From positions 1-23,711 of the IMG/VR virus record IMGVR_UViG_3300021168_000084: 23,711 nucleotides of DNA. One strand, 5' to 3'. The notes beneath the pieces are model-generated. The model was not told the DNA's origin and ran no database searches. It was given only the letters and a program-made list of their open reading frames with translations. Source of the stretch: a virus. Position numbers and translations under genes: made by a program. The stretch's first letter is position 1; the number at the start of each line of letters is the position of its first letter. This document shows positions 13,985 to 19,642 of this stretch, in pieces.

Positions 13985-14008
13985 GTTGGTGTCCTCATTT
14001 GGGGCCGC

Positions 14009-14047
14009 AGCGGACGCGGTGGCCCGGCCTTGTTCGCTGGCGGCGGA
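14009..14047 (-). promoter_or_regulatory. Leader element copy d
   Basis: Core GCCAGCGAACAAGG at 14028-14041 on the minus strand. It is part of a 39-base block identical to copy c, including a GGACGCGGT unit at 14012-14020. It merges on its right with the iteron-like array and stands about 45 bases ahead of the first leftward start codon. Confidence 0.55.
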
Positions 14048-14276
14048 CGCGGTTATAGCTAAAGTTGGACGCGGTCGCATCTAGGGTTGTAGGGTTGTAG
14101 GGTGCACAACTTCGTAAACCGGCAAAATTTATATGTCTAGGGTTGTAATATTGTAGGATGCACCAAGGCAAAGGACGCGGTTATAGCTAAAGTTGGACGC
14201 GGTCAGGACGCGGTTTAGCACAGGACGCGGTTTAGCACAGGACGCGGTCAGGACGCGGTTTAGCACAGGACGCGGT
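14045..14276 (+). repeat. Iteron-like array of GGACGCGGT
   Basis: Nine same-orientation copies begin at 14045, 14067, 14173, 14195, 14206, 14223, 14240, 14251 and 14268. Spacings are 22, 11 and 17 bases, set by three spacers: TATAGCTAAAGTT, CA and TTAGCACA. A 32-base block covering two units is exactly repeated at 14045-14076 and 14173-14204. TCTAGGGTTGTA sequences occur in the longer gap. Additional single copies lie in leader elements c and d and in both arms of the inverted duplication. Such direct repeats are typical of initiator-protein binding sites in origins. Confidence 0.75.
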
Positions 14277-14399
14277 CGGGATTGGGGTGTCCGCAGGGGG
14301 AGGGGAGGGCTAAGTTGTTGATTTTATTAGATTTCAATTGCCACGTGTATGGCTAATGGCTTACAAACGGGACAAAAATGAGAGCCCGACTTTGTGTAA

Positions 14400-14671
14400 G
14401 GGTTTCAGGGTGTTAGGTCAAAATGGCTTAAAACCAGCGATTTCGGCGATAGAATATATAGAGAATTACAAAAACCGAGGACCGCGTCTTATTAAGAAGT
14501 ATAAAATATTTATACTTCTATCTATTTTTTGCAAATATTTTAATAAAATCAATAACTTACATTTCCTCCTCCCCCTGCAGGACTCGGTGGACGCGGTTTT
14601 TTGTAATTCACCCCTAGTCTTATCTTCAAAATCGCTGGTTTTTAGCCATTTCACCCTAACACCCTGAAACC
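14400..14671. repeat. Long imperfect inverted duplication
   Basis: The left arm (14400-14488) and the reverse complement of the right arm (about 14581-14671) align over some 88 bases, with exact blocks GGTTTCAGGGTGTTAGG, AAATGGCT, AAAACCAGCGATTT and GAATTACAAAAA. Both arms, read outward from the centre, begin with GACGCGGT, the iteron unit, and run toward the left and right gene blocks respectively. About 92 AT-rich bases separate them. Open frames across this region are shadows of the duplication. Confidence 0.75.
14495..14519. repeat. AT-rich palindrome at the centre
   Basis: Perfect 11-base arms AGAAGTATAAA and TTTATACTTCT separated by ATA, between the arms of the inverted duplication. 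The surrounding 60 bases are strongly AT-rich, which would favour strand opening. It could be a melting element of an origin, an operator, or a bidirectional terminator-like structure. Confidence 0.6.
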
Positions 14672-14795
14672 ATTAGATATTATTGGGATACCACTACTTA
14701 CCCGACAGCCATTCAAGTCTCACACTTATAGGTTGTTAGGGTTTCAATCCGTTCTAGGGGCCTCTTACCTGCGCAGCCCCAAGCCTACAGCGGCT

Positions 14796-14827
14796 GCCAG
14801 CGAGCAAGGGTGACCCGGTCGAACCGG
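14796..14827 (+). promoter_or_regulatory. Leader element copy e
   Basis: Core GCCAGCGAGCAAGG at 14796-14809 followed by hairpin CCGGT/ACCGG with a CGA loop (14815-14827), then GAGGACACCATACC and the ATG at 14853. Same order of parts as the minus-strand copies, now on the plus strand, which shows that the element is tied to gene direction. Confidence 0.6.
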
Positions 14828-14852
14828 CCGGCGCAACCGAGGACACCATACC

Positions 14853-15137
14853 ATGTCGAACACTCTTACCCTGAAGCCCCAGACTACCGCTCTGTCGAAT
14901 GATCAACTCTTGGCCATGCTTATGGCAGAGCGGGAAAAGAGCGCGGTTCTGCAAGCCAAGCTGAACCAGCCTCGCAAGGTTACATTCAAGGTCGGGGAAA
15001 AGGGGGCGCTATCGATGTACGGTCTGGGGCGGTTCCCTGTCACCCTGTACCGCTCGCAATGGCAGACGCTGCTGGCCAACTCCAAGGCGATAGAGGAAGC
15101 CCTTACCCTGCCAGGGTTAAAGGACAAGGGCGAGTAG
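14853..15137 (+). CDS. Conserved phage hypothetical protein, 94 aa
   Basis: First rightward gene. The N-terminal half is a coiled-coil-like helix (SNDQLLAMLMAEREKSAVLQ). The second half, KVGEKGALSMYGLGRFPVTL followed by YRSQWQTLLA, is a signature I recall from many small phage proteins of unknown function (K.SEKGA.SVYGLGRFPVTLY..QW..LL). A DNA-associated role is possible from its place next to the candidate origin, but unproven. The stop codon overlaps the start of leader element copy f. Confidence 0.78.
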   Translation: MSNTLTLKPQTTALSNDQLLAMLMAEREKSAVLQAKLNQPRKVTFKVGEKGALSMYGLGRFPVTLYRSQWQTLLANSKAIEEALTLPGLKDKGE

Positions 15138-15138
15138 G

Positions 15139-15172
15139 GCCAGCGAACAAGGGTGGGCCAACTGGCCCACCC
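15139..15172 (+). promoter_or_regulatory. Leader element copy f
   Basis: Core GCCAGCGAACAAGG at 15139-15152, whose final GG begins a perfect nine-base stem GGGTGGGCC/GGCCCACCC with loop AACT (15151-15172). It lies between the 94-residue gene and a 29-residue ORF. There is no U-tract, so this is not a standard terminator. Confidence 0.6.
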
Positions 15173-15196
15173 TAACCCCTGAAAGGGCCCCACATC

Positions 15197-15286
15197 ATGA
15201 CCATCATCGAAACCGTAGAGTTCCCCGACTTCGAAATCCCCGAAGCCTTAGCGAAGGCGCTTGAAGAGCGGCTAAGCCAACGGTAA
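15197..15286 (+). CDS. Putative 29-aa acidic microprotein
   Basis: Short ORF coding MTIIETVEFPDFEIPEALAK and AL EERLSQR. Its first codons and upstream sequence resemble those of the next gene (CTGAAAGG ... ATGACCAT ... GAAACCG), pointing to duplication of a leader plus N-terminus. The acidic amphipathic helix and the ribosome-site-like GAAAGGG give modest support; it may instead be a remnant. Confidence 0.45.
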   Translation: MTIIETVEFPDFEIPEALAKALEERLSQR

Positions 15287-15312
15287 CCCCACACTGAAAG
15301 GACACCCACAAC

Positions 15313-15507
15313 ATGACCATTACTGAAACCGCCGCCTATGCCTCTCTGGAAACGGATGACCTTGTCACACTGTTGGAAATCGCCGAAGACGTCTTCACTG
15401 ACGTCCACACCTTGGATCGTGATGAGGCACATGAGTTCTATGGCGAGGCAATGCCAGAGCTACGGGGCCTCCTACTGAAACTCCGAAGCATAGACGCTCT
15501 CCCCTGA
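15313..15507 (+). CDS. Small acidic protein, 64 aa
   Basis: Starts MTITETAAYASLETDDLVTL and continues EIAEDVFTDVHTLDRDEAHE, strongly acidic and helical. AAAGGACACCCACAAC precedes ATG. It is the last gene before the intrinsic terminator at 15533. No family recognised; small acidic phage proteins sometimes bind host enzymes, but nothing specific is seen here. Confidence 0.65.
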   Translation: MTITETAAYASLETDDLVTLLEIAEDVFTDVHTLDRDEAHEFYGEAMPELRGLLLKLRSIDALP

Positions 15508-15532
15508 TTCGAAGCGTAGTAGGGTTTCACGG

Positions 15533-15562
15533 TCCGCCCCGGCGACGGGGCGGATTTTTTTT
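15533..15562 (+). terminator. Strong intrinsic terminator
   Basis: GC-rich stem TCCGCCCC/GGGGCGGA with loop GGCGAC followed by eight T residues. It closes the first rightward transcript (14853-15507) and implies that the genes from 15784 onward use a separate promoter or depend on read-through. Confidence 0.92.
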
Positions 15563-15642
15563 GCCCCCCGCTACCCTGGACTTGGGGGGTGCCAGGGTCG
15601 CGCGAAGATCCACTTTGAAAATATGTAGGACCTAAAATCGAC

Positions 15643-15663
15643 ACGTTAAGACTTTATTAACGT
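15643..15663. repeat. Operator-like inverted repeat
   Basis: Arms ACGTTAA and TTAACGT with a seven-base spacer, between the terminator and the Acb2-like gene. The rest of the 221-base gap (15563-15783) holds AAACCCTACCACCCTAAAA and GTTTTAGGGTTTTAGG motifs but no gene. A promoter for the downstream genes is expected here; I could not find a convincing -35/-10 pair. Confidence 0.45.
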
Positions 15664-15783
15664 TTGGTCCCTATCTCAAACCCTACCACCCTAAAAGGGA
15701 TTCAGATGCCCCACCAATGCCGTCTAGAGACCGCTGAGAGCGTTTTAGGGTTTTAGGCTACTACCCTAGCCAAGGAAAAAACG

Positions 15784-16002
15784 ATGTCCTACGGCGCCCG
15801 TGCAGTCGGTTTGAGCTTTAACCCGTCCAACGATAACAACGTAGATAAGATCAAGGCGCTCTATGCCGAGATAATCAACTTCTGCGATATCGCTCGCTGC
15901 AGTACAACCGATAGTGAGACTAGGCGGCTTTACAGTGTTGCGATCACCGAAGCGCAGACTGCCCAGATGTGGGCTGTGAAGGCAATCACTTGGAAGGCGT
16001 GA
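15784..16002 (+). CDS. Acb2/Tad1-hairpin-like protein, candidate anti-defence sponge
   Basis: 72 residues, starting MSYGARAVGLSFNPSNDNNV, with helix KIKALYAEIINFC and then RRLYSVAITEAQTAQMWAVK followed by AITWKA. The C-terminal pattern (S-x-AIT-x-A-x-x-AQMWAVKA) is what I recall for the Acb2/Tad1 hairpin domain family. Acb2 binds cyclic oligonucleotides to block CBASS, and Tad1 binds the Thoeris signal. This short protein matches the helical hairpin, so a signal-molecule sponge is plausible, but binding is unproven and many family members are untested. AAGGAAAAAACG precedes the ATG, and it sits first in the lysis-region transcript. Confidence 0.65.
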   Translation: MSYGARAVGLSFNPSNDNNVDKIKALYAEIINFCDIARCSTTDSETRRLYSVAITEAQTAQMWAVKAITWKA

Positions 16003-16006
16003 CCCC

Positions 16007-16753
16007 ATGGTCGATATCCGGGAACTGATTAAGAAGAACCAGCAACGCTGGGACGCTATGACCCTTCTACCCGCCCGCAAGGCGGGGGTGCAGATCAGGG
16101 CCAATGTAATTTTCCAGAACAAGGCCCGTTTCCAGACCGCTGCAGATCTCCTACACTCCAAGGGTTATGCGCAGCCACCGTGGTGGTTCATCGGCATCGC
16201 TGCCGAGCGCGAGGCGGGTGTGCCCCATTGCTTCGAGTGCCAGCTTGCGCAGGGCGACCCGCTGGGTAAAGTATCCACACATGAGCCCGCTGGCCGCGGC
16301 CCGTTCTTCGGCCCGGACGCGTTCGAGAGGAGTTGTCTGGACGCCCTCATCGATTGTCCTCCCCATGCGGCGTTATGGCACGACTGGACTCCGGGGGGCG
16401 TAGCGACAATTTTTGAAGAGTATAACGGGCTGGGATATGCCGGCCGCGGGGTGCCCAGTGCGTATGTGTGGAGTGGCAGCGATCAGTACGTGTCCGGTAA
16501 GTATGTTGCCGATCACGTATATCGCGCGAGTGCCGTGGATGTTCAGGAGGGCTGTATGCCGCTCCTCAAAGCCCTAGAAGCCTACGACCCTACCATAACC
16601 ACAAGCTTCATGACTAGCGTCCCGGCGGGCCCGTTGGCTCCGCCCTTGCTACCTAAAACCCTACCACAGTTGCCCCACCTAACGGTAGCGACTCCTGCTT
16701 CTCCCCACCCTTCGATATGGGAGATATTGCTTAATACTATCAAGGCGATGTGA
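16007..16753 (+). CDS. Endolysin, lysozyme-family protein
   Basis: Predicted peptidoglycan hydrolase of 248 residues. The core WWFIGIAAEREAGVPHC, LAQGDPLGKVSTHEPAGRGP, EEYNGLGYAGRGVPSAYVWS and SDQYVSGKYVADHVY matches a phage lysozyme family (COG5526-like) in which the glutamate of the ERE segment is the likely catalytic acid (Glu67 or Glu69 here). There is no signal peptide, so release would need a holin. A Pro-rich linker (about residues 205-235) and a short hydrophobic tail WEILLNTIKAM are additional. Candidate holin or spanin-type membrane proteins lie downstream at 17876 and 19285. Confidence 0.9.
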   Translation: MVDIRELIKKNQQRWDAMTLLPARKAGVQIRANVIFQNKARFQTAADLLHSKGYAQPPWWFIGIAAEREAGVPHCFECQLAQGDPLGKVSTHEPAGRGPFFGPDAFERSCLDALIDCPPHAALWHDWTPGGVATIFEEYNGLGYAGRGVPSAYVWSGSDQYVSGKYVADHVYRASAVDVQEGCMPLLKALEAYDPTITTSFMTSVPAGPLAPPLLPKTLPQLPHLTVATPASPHPSIWEILLNTIKAM

Positions 16754-16766
16754 TCAAGGCGTTGTG

Positions 16767-17111
16767 ATGGTATTTACGAAGGACATGCTCCGTGCCGTGT
16801 ACGACATGCTGGAGATGACGGAACCGTTCTGCCGATGGAACCTGCCACCCTCCGAGGATATTGAGTTCGCGGTTACACAGAGTCCCAAGATTAGCGGCCG
16901 GTGTAGCGTTGGGGAAGGGCCGACCTTCAAGCTTGAAGTTTCTAACAAGCTGCACACATACCCTAAAACCATGATGGCGACAATGGCTCATGAAATGATC
17001 CACGTTTATCAGGCGTGTGCCGGCATCGAGTTCGACGACGGACAGGGATTTAAGGTGTTGGCCGCTGAAGTGTGCGAGGCTCATGGGTTCGATCTGGGAG
17101 CATTTTTATGA
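16767..17111 (+). CDS. SprT-like zinc metalloprotease
   Basis: 114 residues with zinc-binding HEMIH at 75-79 in the helix MMATMAHEMIHVYQA, followed by DDGQGFKVLAAEVCEAHGFD. This is the SprT-like layout. In most relatives a third ligand His stands in HGxxF; here the corresponding stretch reads DGQGF, so Asp may replace it. A GTG directly in front (16764) could also serve as start. The gene overlaps the next one by ATGA. In phages such proteins are common beside lysis genes; the substrate is unknown. Confidence 0.85.
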   Translation: MVFTKDMLRAVYDMLEMTEPFCRWNLPPSEDIEFAVTQSPKISGRCSVGEGPTFKLEVSNKLHTYPKTMMATMAHEMIHVYQACAGIEFDDGQGFKVLAAEVCEAHGFDLGAFL

Positions 17112-17491
17112 TGACACTGTTGAAGGGTGCTTGGGTTGTAGGGTTGTTGGCTCTGACGGTGAGTGCGTTCGGGCGAGGGGGGCCGGACCAGTACAAGGAT
17201 GTGCCTCCCGCCGTGCAGGATTGGTTCAAGGCGGTGAAAAATGAGCGCGGTGTGCCATGTTGTGACCTTGCTGATGGTCATCGTACTGCTTGGCGGTATG
17301 CTGGAGATGGTGTTACTTTTGAAATTCCTGACCCGCGAGAAGGCCATACGGGAGAATGGGTTCGAGTCCCGGAGGAGGCGGTTGTAAGGAAGTACGGTAA
17401 CGTCGTGGGGGAGGCAGTGGCATGGTACGATTTGACATACTCCGCAGGTTCGCTGTATATACGGTGCTTCGTGCCGGAACAGGAAGTTTGA
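17108..17491 (+). CDS. Secreted protein, 127 aa
   Basis: Signal peptide MMTLLKGAWVVGLLALTVSA. The mature part starts after SA-FG and contains VQDWFKAVKNERGVPCCDLA, HRTAWRYAGDGVTFEI, GEWVRVPEEAVV and YIRCFVPEQEV. This layout (CCD ... EWVxVPxEAV ... IRCFVP) is a small conserved family of exported bacterial and phage proteins of unknown function. Three cysteines are visible. The ATG overlaps the preceding stop. A role at the cell envelope near lysis is possible. Confidence 0.8.
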   Translation: MMTLLKGAWVVGLLALTVSAFGRGGPDQYKDVPPAVQDWFKAVKNERGVPCCDLADGHRTAWRYAGDGVTFEIPDPREGHTGEWVRVPEEAVVRKYGNVVGEAVAWYDLTYSAGSLYIRCFVPEQEV

Positions 17492-17492
17492 T

Positions 17493-17717
17493 ATGGCCAA
17501 GCTGAGTAGCAAGACAAGACAGGCGTTACCGAAGAGTGATTTTGCATTGCCGGGGGAAGGCAAGGGGTCGAAGGGGGCGGGTGCTGGATCGTACCCAATC
17601 CCTGACGCCTCTCATGCACGCAACGCCCTGGCCAGGAGTGCTAACAAGTCGCCCGATGTTAAGGCAGCTGTACGGGCTAAGGTGAAGTCGAAATTTCCAG
17701 CCGTAGGGAGTAAGTGA
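17493..17717 (+). CDS. DUF6582-like small basic protein
   Basis: 74 residues: MAKLSSKTRQALPKSDFALP, a Gly/Lys-rich stretch, and YPIPDASHARNALARSANKS followed by VKAAVRAKVKSKFP. The pairing of TRxxLPxSDFAxPG with YPIxDxxHARNALAR is characteristic of small phage proteins I recall as DUF6582, function unknown, often near virion or lysis genes. AGGAAG is the ribosome site. Its stop overlaps the next ATG (TGATG). Confidence 0.78.
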   Translation: MAKLSSKTRQALPKSDFALPGEGKGSKGAGAGSYPIPDASHARNALARSANKSPDVKAAVRAKVKSKFPAVGSK

Positions 17718-17863
17718 TGAACTATAAACTGTCGATCGAGGAAGTTCGGGAACTTATCAGATATCATCTGGATAGTTACTCCGACGATGCGCCGCTCCAT
17801 GTTGCTAGTCTTAGCGCACTGTATCTTTCGCTCCATGACAAGATCGGTGATGAAGACGAGTAA
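17717..17863 (+). CDS. Small acidic protein, 48 aa
   Basis: MNYKLSIEEVRELIRYHLDS then SDDAPLHVASLSALYLSLHD and an acidic tail. Helical throughout. The start is fused to the preceding stop (TGATG), and the following stop provides the GGGGGA ribosome site of the next gene. No family recognised; packing supports expression. Confidence 0.6.
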   Translation: MNYKLSIEEVRELIRYHLDSYSDDAPLHVASLSALYLSLHDKIGDEDE

Positions 17864-17875
17864 GGGGGAATGACA

Positions 17876-18112
17876 ATGATACAATGGGGATGGGTTGATA
17901 CGGGTTGGTTGGTGGTAATTTTTGTGATCGGCGGGTTGGCGTATTACTTCTATACGCATTACTCGGCGATGCTCAAGACGACGGGGTCGCAGCTCGGTGC
18001 CGATATCAAGACGGCGGCTCAGACGGTCGAGAAGTCGAACGTGAGTACTGTAATCCCAAACACTTCAGCTGCAGTGAAAGAAGTTGTAGCTGACGTGAAA
18101 AAGGATCTTTAA
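17876..18112 (+). CDS. Single-pass membrane protein, 78 aa (lysis-associated?)
   Basis: Starts MIQWGWVDTGWLVVIFVIGG with one N-terminal transmembrane helix to about residue 24, then a cytoplasmic or periplasmic amphipathic region rich in Ala, Thr and Lys (KTAAQTVEKSNVSTVIPNTS, then VKEVVADVKKDL). Position after the endolysin makes a holin-like or spanin-like role possible, but no known motif confirms it. ATG 17876 is chosen because GGGGGA lies six bases upstream; ATG 17870 would be too close. Stop and next start overlap (TAATG). Confidence 0.65.
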   Translation: MIQWGWVDTGWLVVIFVIGGLAYYFYTHYSAMLKTTGSQLGADIKTAAQTVEKSNVSTVIPNTSAAVKEVVADVKKDL

Positions 18113-18672
18113 TGTTCGAGGTGACGGGTCTTCCGGGTGTAGGATTAATTTCGCTTGAGAGTGCGGTAGTACGGGCGGCATTGGAGGGGGTACCTATCGC
18201 TGCTCTCAAGCGGATTTTTCGACCGGGTGACAGTGTGGACATTCGGGATATCCTGGCAGCTGCTAAGGCGTCCGGGGTGATTCTTGACCTGCCCAGTGAA
18301 GACTGGCCGCCGTTCCTGCCTGTTGATAAGAGGGGGCCGATGGTTCCCAGGCGGACTGTGGCGATCGACGACGGGGAGCTTGTTTTTCAGCTGGTTAAGC
18401 TGTTCAAGACGACGCGGTTGGAGAGTAAGATTCTTCTGACGTTCATGCGTAGGGGGCATGTTAATCGGGCGCAGTTACACGATATCGTTGAAAGTAATCG
18501 GGGGAACCCGGACGAGGCGACGGATGAGAAGATAATTGACGTTATCATCTGCAAGCTGCGTAAGAAATTAACATTGAAGGAGATAAAGCTTACAACTGTA
18601 CACTCTATCGGATATGAGATGGGGGAGGCGGATAGAAAAAAGTGCTGGGAATACCTTAATGTCCCTGAGTAG
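18112..18672 (+). CDS. Winged-helix (OmpR/PhoB-like C-terminal) regulator-like protein
   Basis: 186 residues. The last 80 contain ESKILLTFMRRGHVNRAQLH and KIIDVIICKLRKKLTLKEIK followed by LTTVHSIGYEM, the recognition helix and wing of a PhoB/OmpR-type DNA-binding domain (V-x-x-LRKKL ... T-x-x-x-GYxM). The N-terminal 80 residues (LPGVGLISLESAVVRAALEG and so on) do not look like a receiver domain and hold no phosphoacceptor that I can see. It may control late or structural genes. The ATG overlaps the preceding stop. Confidence 0.75.
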   Translation: MFEVTGLPGVGLISLESAVVRAALEGVPIAALKRIFRPGDSVDIRDILAAAKASGVILDLPSEDWPPFLPVDKRGPMVPRRTVAIDDGELVFQLVKLFKTTRLESKILLTFMRRGHVNRAQLHDIVESNRGNPDEATDEKIIDVIICKLRKKLTLKEIKLTTVHSIGYEMGEADRKKCWEYLNVPE

Positions 18673-18991
18673 ACGGGACGTTCTGGTTAATGGGGAAGAC
18701 ATTAAGCACAACGCGTTTTGGTGTATGCGGATCGTGCAAGGTGTATCTAATCTCTCTGATGAGTTCGTCGGAGAGTTCCTGTTGAACGCTATCAGTGTCT
18801 ATGGTTCGGTTGTTCGTATCCAGACGCTCGAAACGATTAGTACGTCGATGTTGGCCGGTAACATTACACAGGAAGCGTTGGGCGAGTCTATAGATAGGCT
18901 GTGTGCCTTGTTGGACAAAGATTCGTTCGCTATGGCCGAAAAAGCCCTCCTGGTTCAGGAGGTTTTGGATGCCCCCAAACAAAAGCACTAA
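18659..18991 (+). CDS. Hypothetical protein, 110 aa
   Basis: Begins MSLSRRDVLVNGEDIKHNAF, overlapping the end of the regulator-like gene by 14 bases. The rest is helical (GEFLLNAISVYGSVVRIQTL, then ESIDRLCALLDKDSFAMAEK). A longer in-frame start at 18614 lies inside the previous gene without a ribosome site. No family recognised. Confidence 0.6.
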   Translation: MSLSRRDVLVNGEDIKHNAFWCMRIVQGVSNLSDEFVGEFLLNAISVYGSVVRIQTLETISTSMLAGNITQEALGESIDRLCALLDKDSFAMAEKALLVQEVLDAPKQKH

Positions 18992-19005
18992 CAAAGGAAC
19001 GTAAC

Positions 19006-19227
19006 ATGTTCAAGATATTCGCAGTTGTTATGCTTGCCTCCGGTGCGCACGGTCATTTCGTGTCGAAAGATACCTATCCTACGGCCGAAGCCTGTATGAT
19101 GGATATCGAAGCCGTGAAAACGGACATCGAAACGGAACTTCGTGCGGACAACGATCCGCTGGAGTCAGGTTACATTAGCTGCACTAATGTTAACGACCTC
19201 CCGGTGGAGGACGACGAAGAAAAGTAA
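19006..19227 (+). CDS. Hypothetical protein, 73 aa, related to the 10671 gene
   Basis: Starts MFKIFAVVMLASGAHGHFVS with AAAGGAACGTAAC in front; hydrophobic N-terminus, then YPTAEACMMDIEAVKTDIET and GYISCTNV. Shares MFKI ... EAC ... ISC with the minus-strand gene at 10671-10892 and has an acidic tail (VEDDEEK). The N-terminus is too short and weak for a confident signal peptide call. Confidence 0.62.
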   Translation: MFKIFAVVMLASGAHGHFVSKDTYPTAEACMMDIEAVKTDIETELRADNDPLESGYISCTNVNDLPVEDDEEK

Positions 19228-19284
19228 GCTACATCTTCTATTAACGGTCGGCTGTTACGCCATTCCATTCATGGGGATAGCGTA

Positions 19285-19551
19285 ATGGTGCCGCATCAAC
19301 CGTTCACCGAGGATATGAATTATATCCTAGGTTCCATTCATGCAACAGTGAAGACGTTGCCCGACCGCATGGATAAATTTGAAATGGAGATGAAGGCTAC
19401 CATTGCGGGATTGCATACTCGCCTTACAGAGGTCGAGAAGACGCAGGCGCACATTGCGGGGGCCAGGAACACATTGAACTGGTTGATCGGGATCGCCACG
19501 GCCTGCTGCAGCGGGCTGCTTACTGCGTTGTTTATGCGAAAAGTTGGTTAG
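19285..19551 (+). CDS. Coiled-coil protein with C-terminal membrane helix, XhlA/holin-like
   Basis: 88 residues: a helical region with heptad character (MDKFEMEMKATIAGLHTRLT, then EVEKTQAHIAGARN) followed by one transmembrane helix, WLIGIATACCSGLLTALFM, and a basic end RKVG. This arrangement resembles haemolysin XhlA-type phage proteins that help holins. It is the last rightward gene before the convergent terminase block. Function inferred from architecture and place only. Confidence 0.7.
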   Translation: MVPHQPFTEDMNYILGSIHATVKTLPDRMDKFEMEMKATIAGLHTRLTEVEKTQAHIAGARNTLNWLIGIATACCSGLLTALFMRKVG

Positions 19552-19642
19552 TTTATCCTTTGTGTCGTTAGCACCGGTGCACCGGAAACCGCTGGCACAC
19601 GCTAGGGCAAGCGACATCCGGGGTTGGAATCCCGGAAGCCCA
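19552..19642. other. Convergent intergenic gap with palindromes
   Basis: Gap between converging transcripts. It contains a perfect 12-base palindrome CCGGTGCACCGG (19574-19585) and a six-base stem TCCGGG/CCCGGA with an eight-base loop (about 19616-19636). No U-tract is present. It may be a Rho-dependent or bidirectional stop, or a structural site near terminase; no gene is seen. Confidence 0.4.

Larger units (their letters stand above)
13985..14852. other. Gene-free divergent intergenic region (candidate origin/control region)
   Basis: 868 bases with no credible gene, between leftward and rightward gene blocks. From left to right it holds leader element copy d, an iteron-like array of GGACGCGGT units (14045-14276), a GC-rich run (GGGGGAGGGGAGGG near 14295), an AT-rich core with an inverted duplication (14400-14671) and a central palindrome, then leader element copy e. 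Several TAGGGTTGTAGGG and GGGTTTCAGGGTG motifs are scattered across it. Divergent transcription, iterons and an AT-rich palindromic core together suggest a replication origin and/or bidirectional early promoter region; this is inference. Confidence 0.6.

Noticed and set aside
14045-14276. Repeat array as a possible CRISPR
   Set aside because: Units are only 9 bases, spacers are short and themselves repeated, and no cas genes are nearby.
14338-14667. 109-codon plus-strand open frame in the AT-rich divergent region, and a 62-codon frame on the opposite strand
   Set aside because: Composition is Lys/Ile/Phe-rich with no ribosome site, and the frames run through the two arms of the inverted duplication; they are shadows of the repeat.
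19552-19642. tRNA-like 3' half (GGGGTTGGAATCCC)
   Set aside because: The T-loop lacks the TTC consensus, the stem pairs best as six bases with an eight-base loop, and no anticodon arm or acceptor pairing can be drawn.
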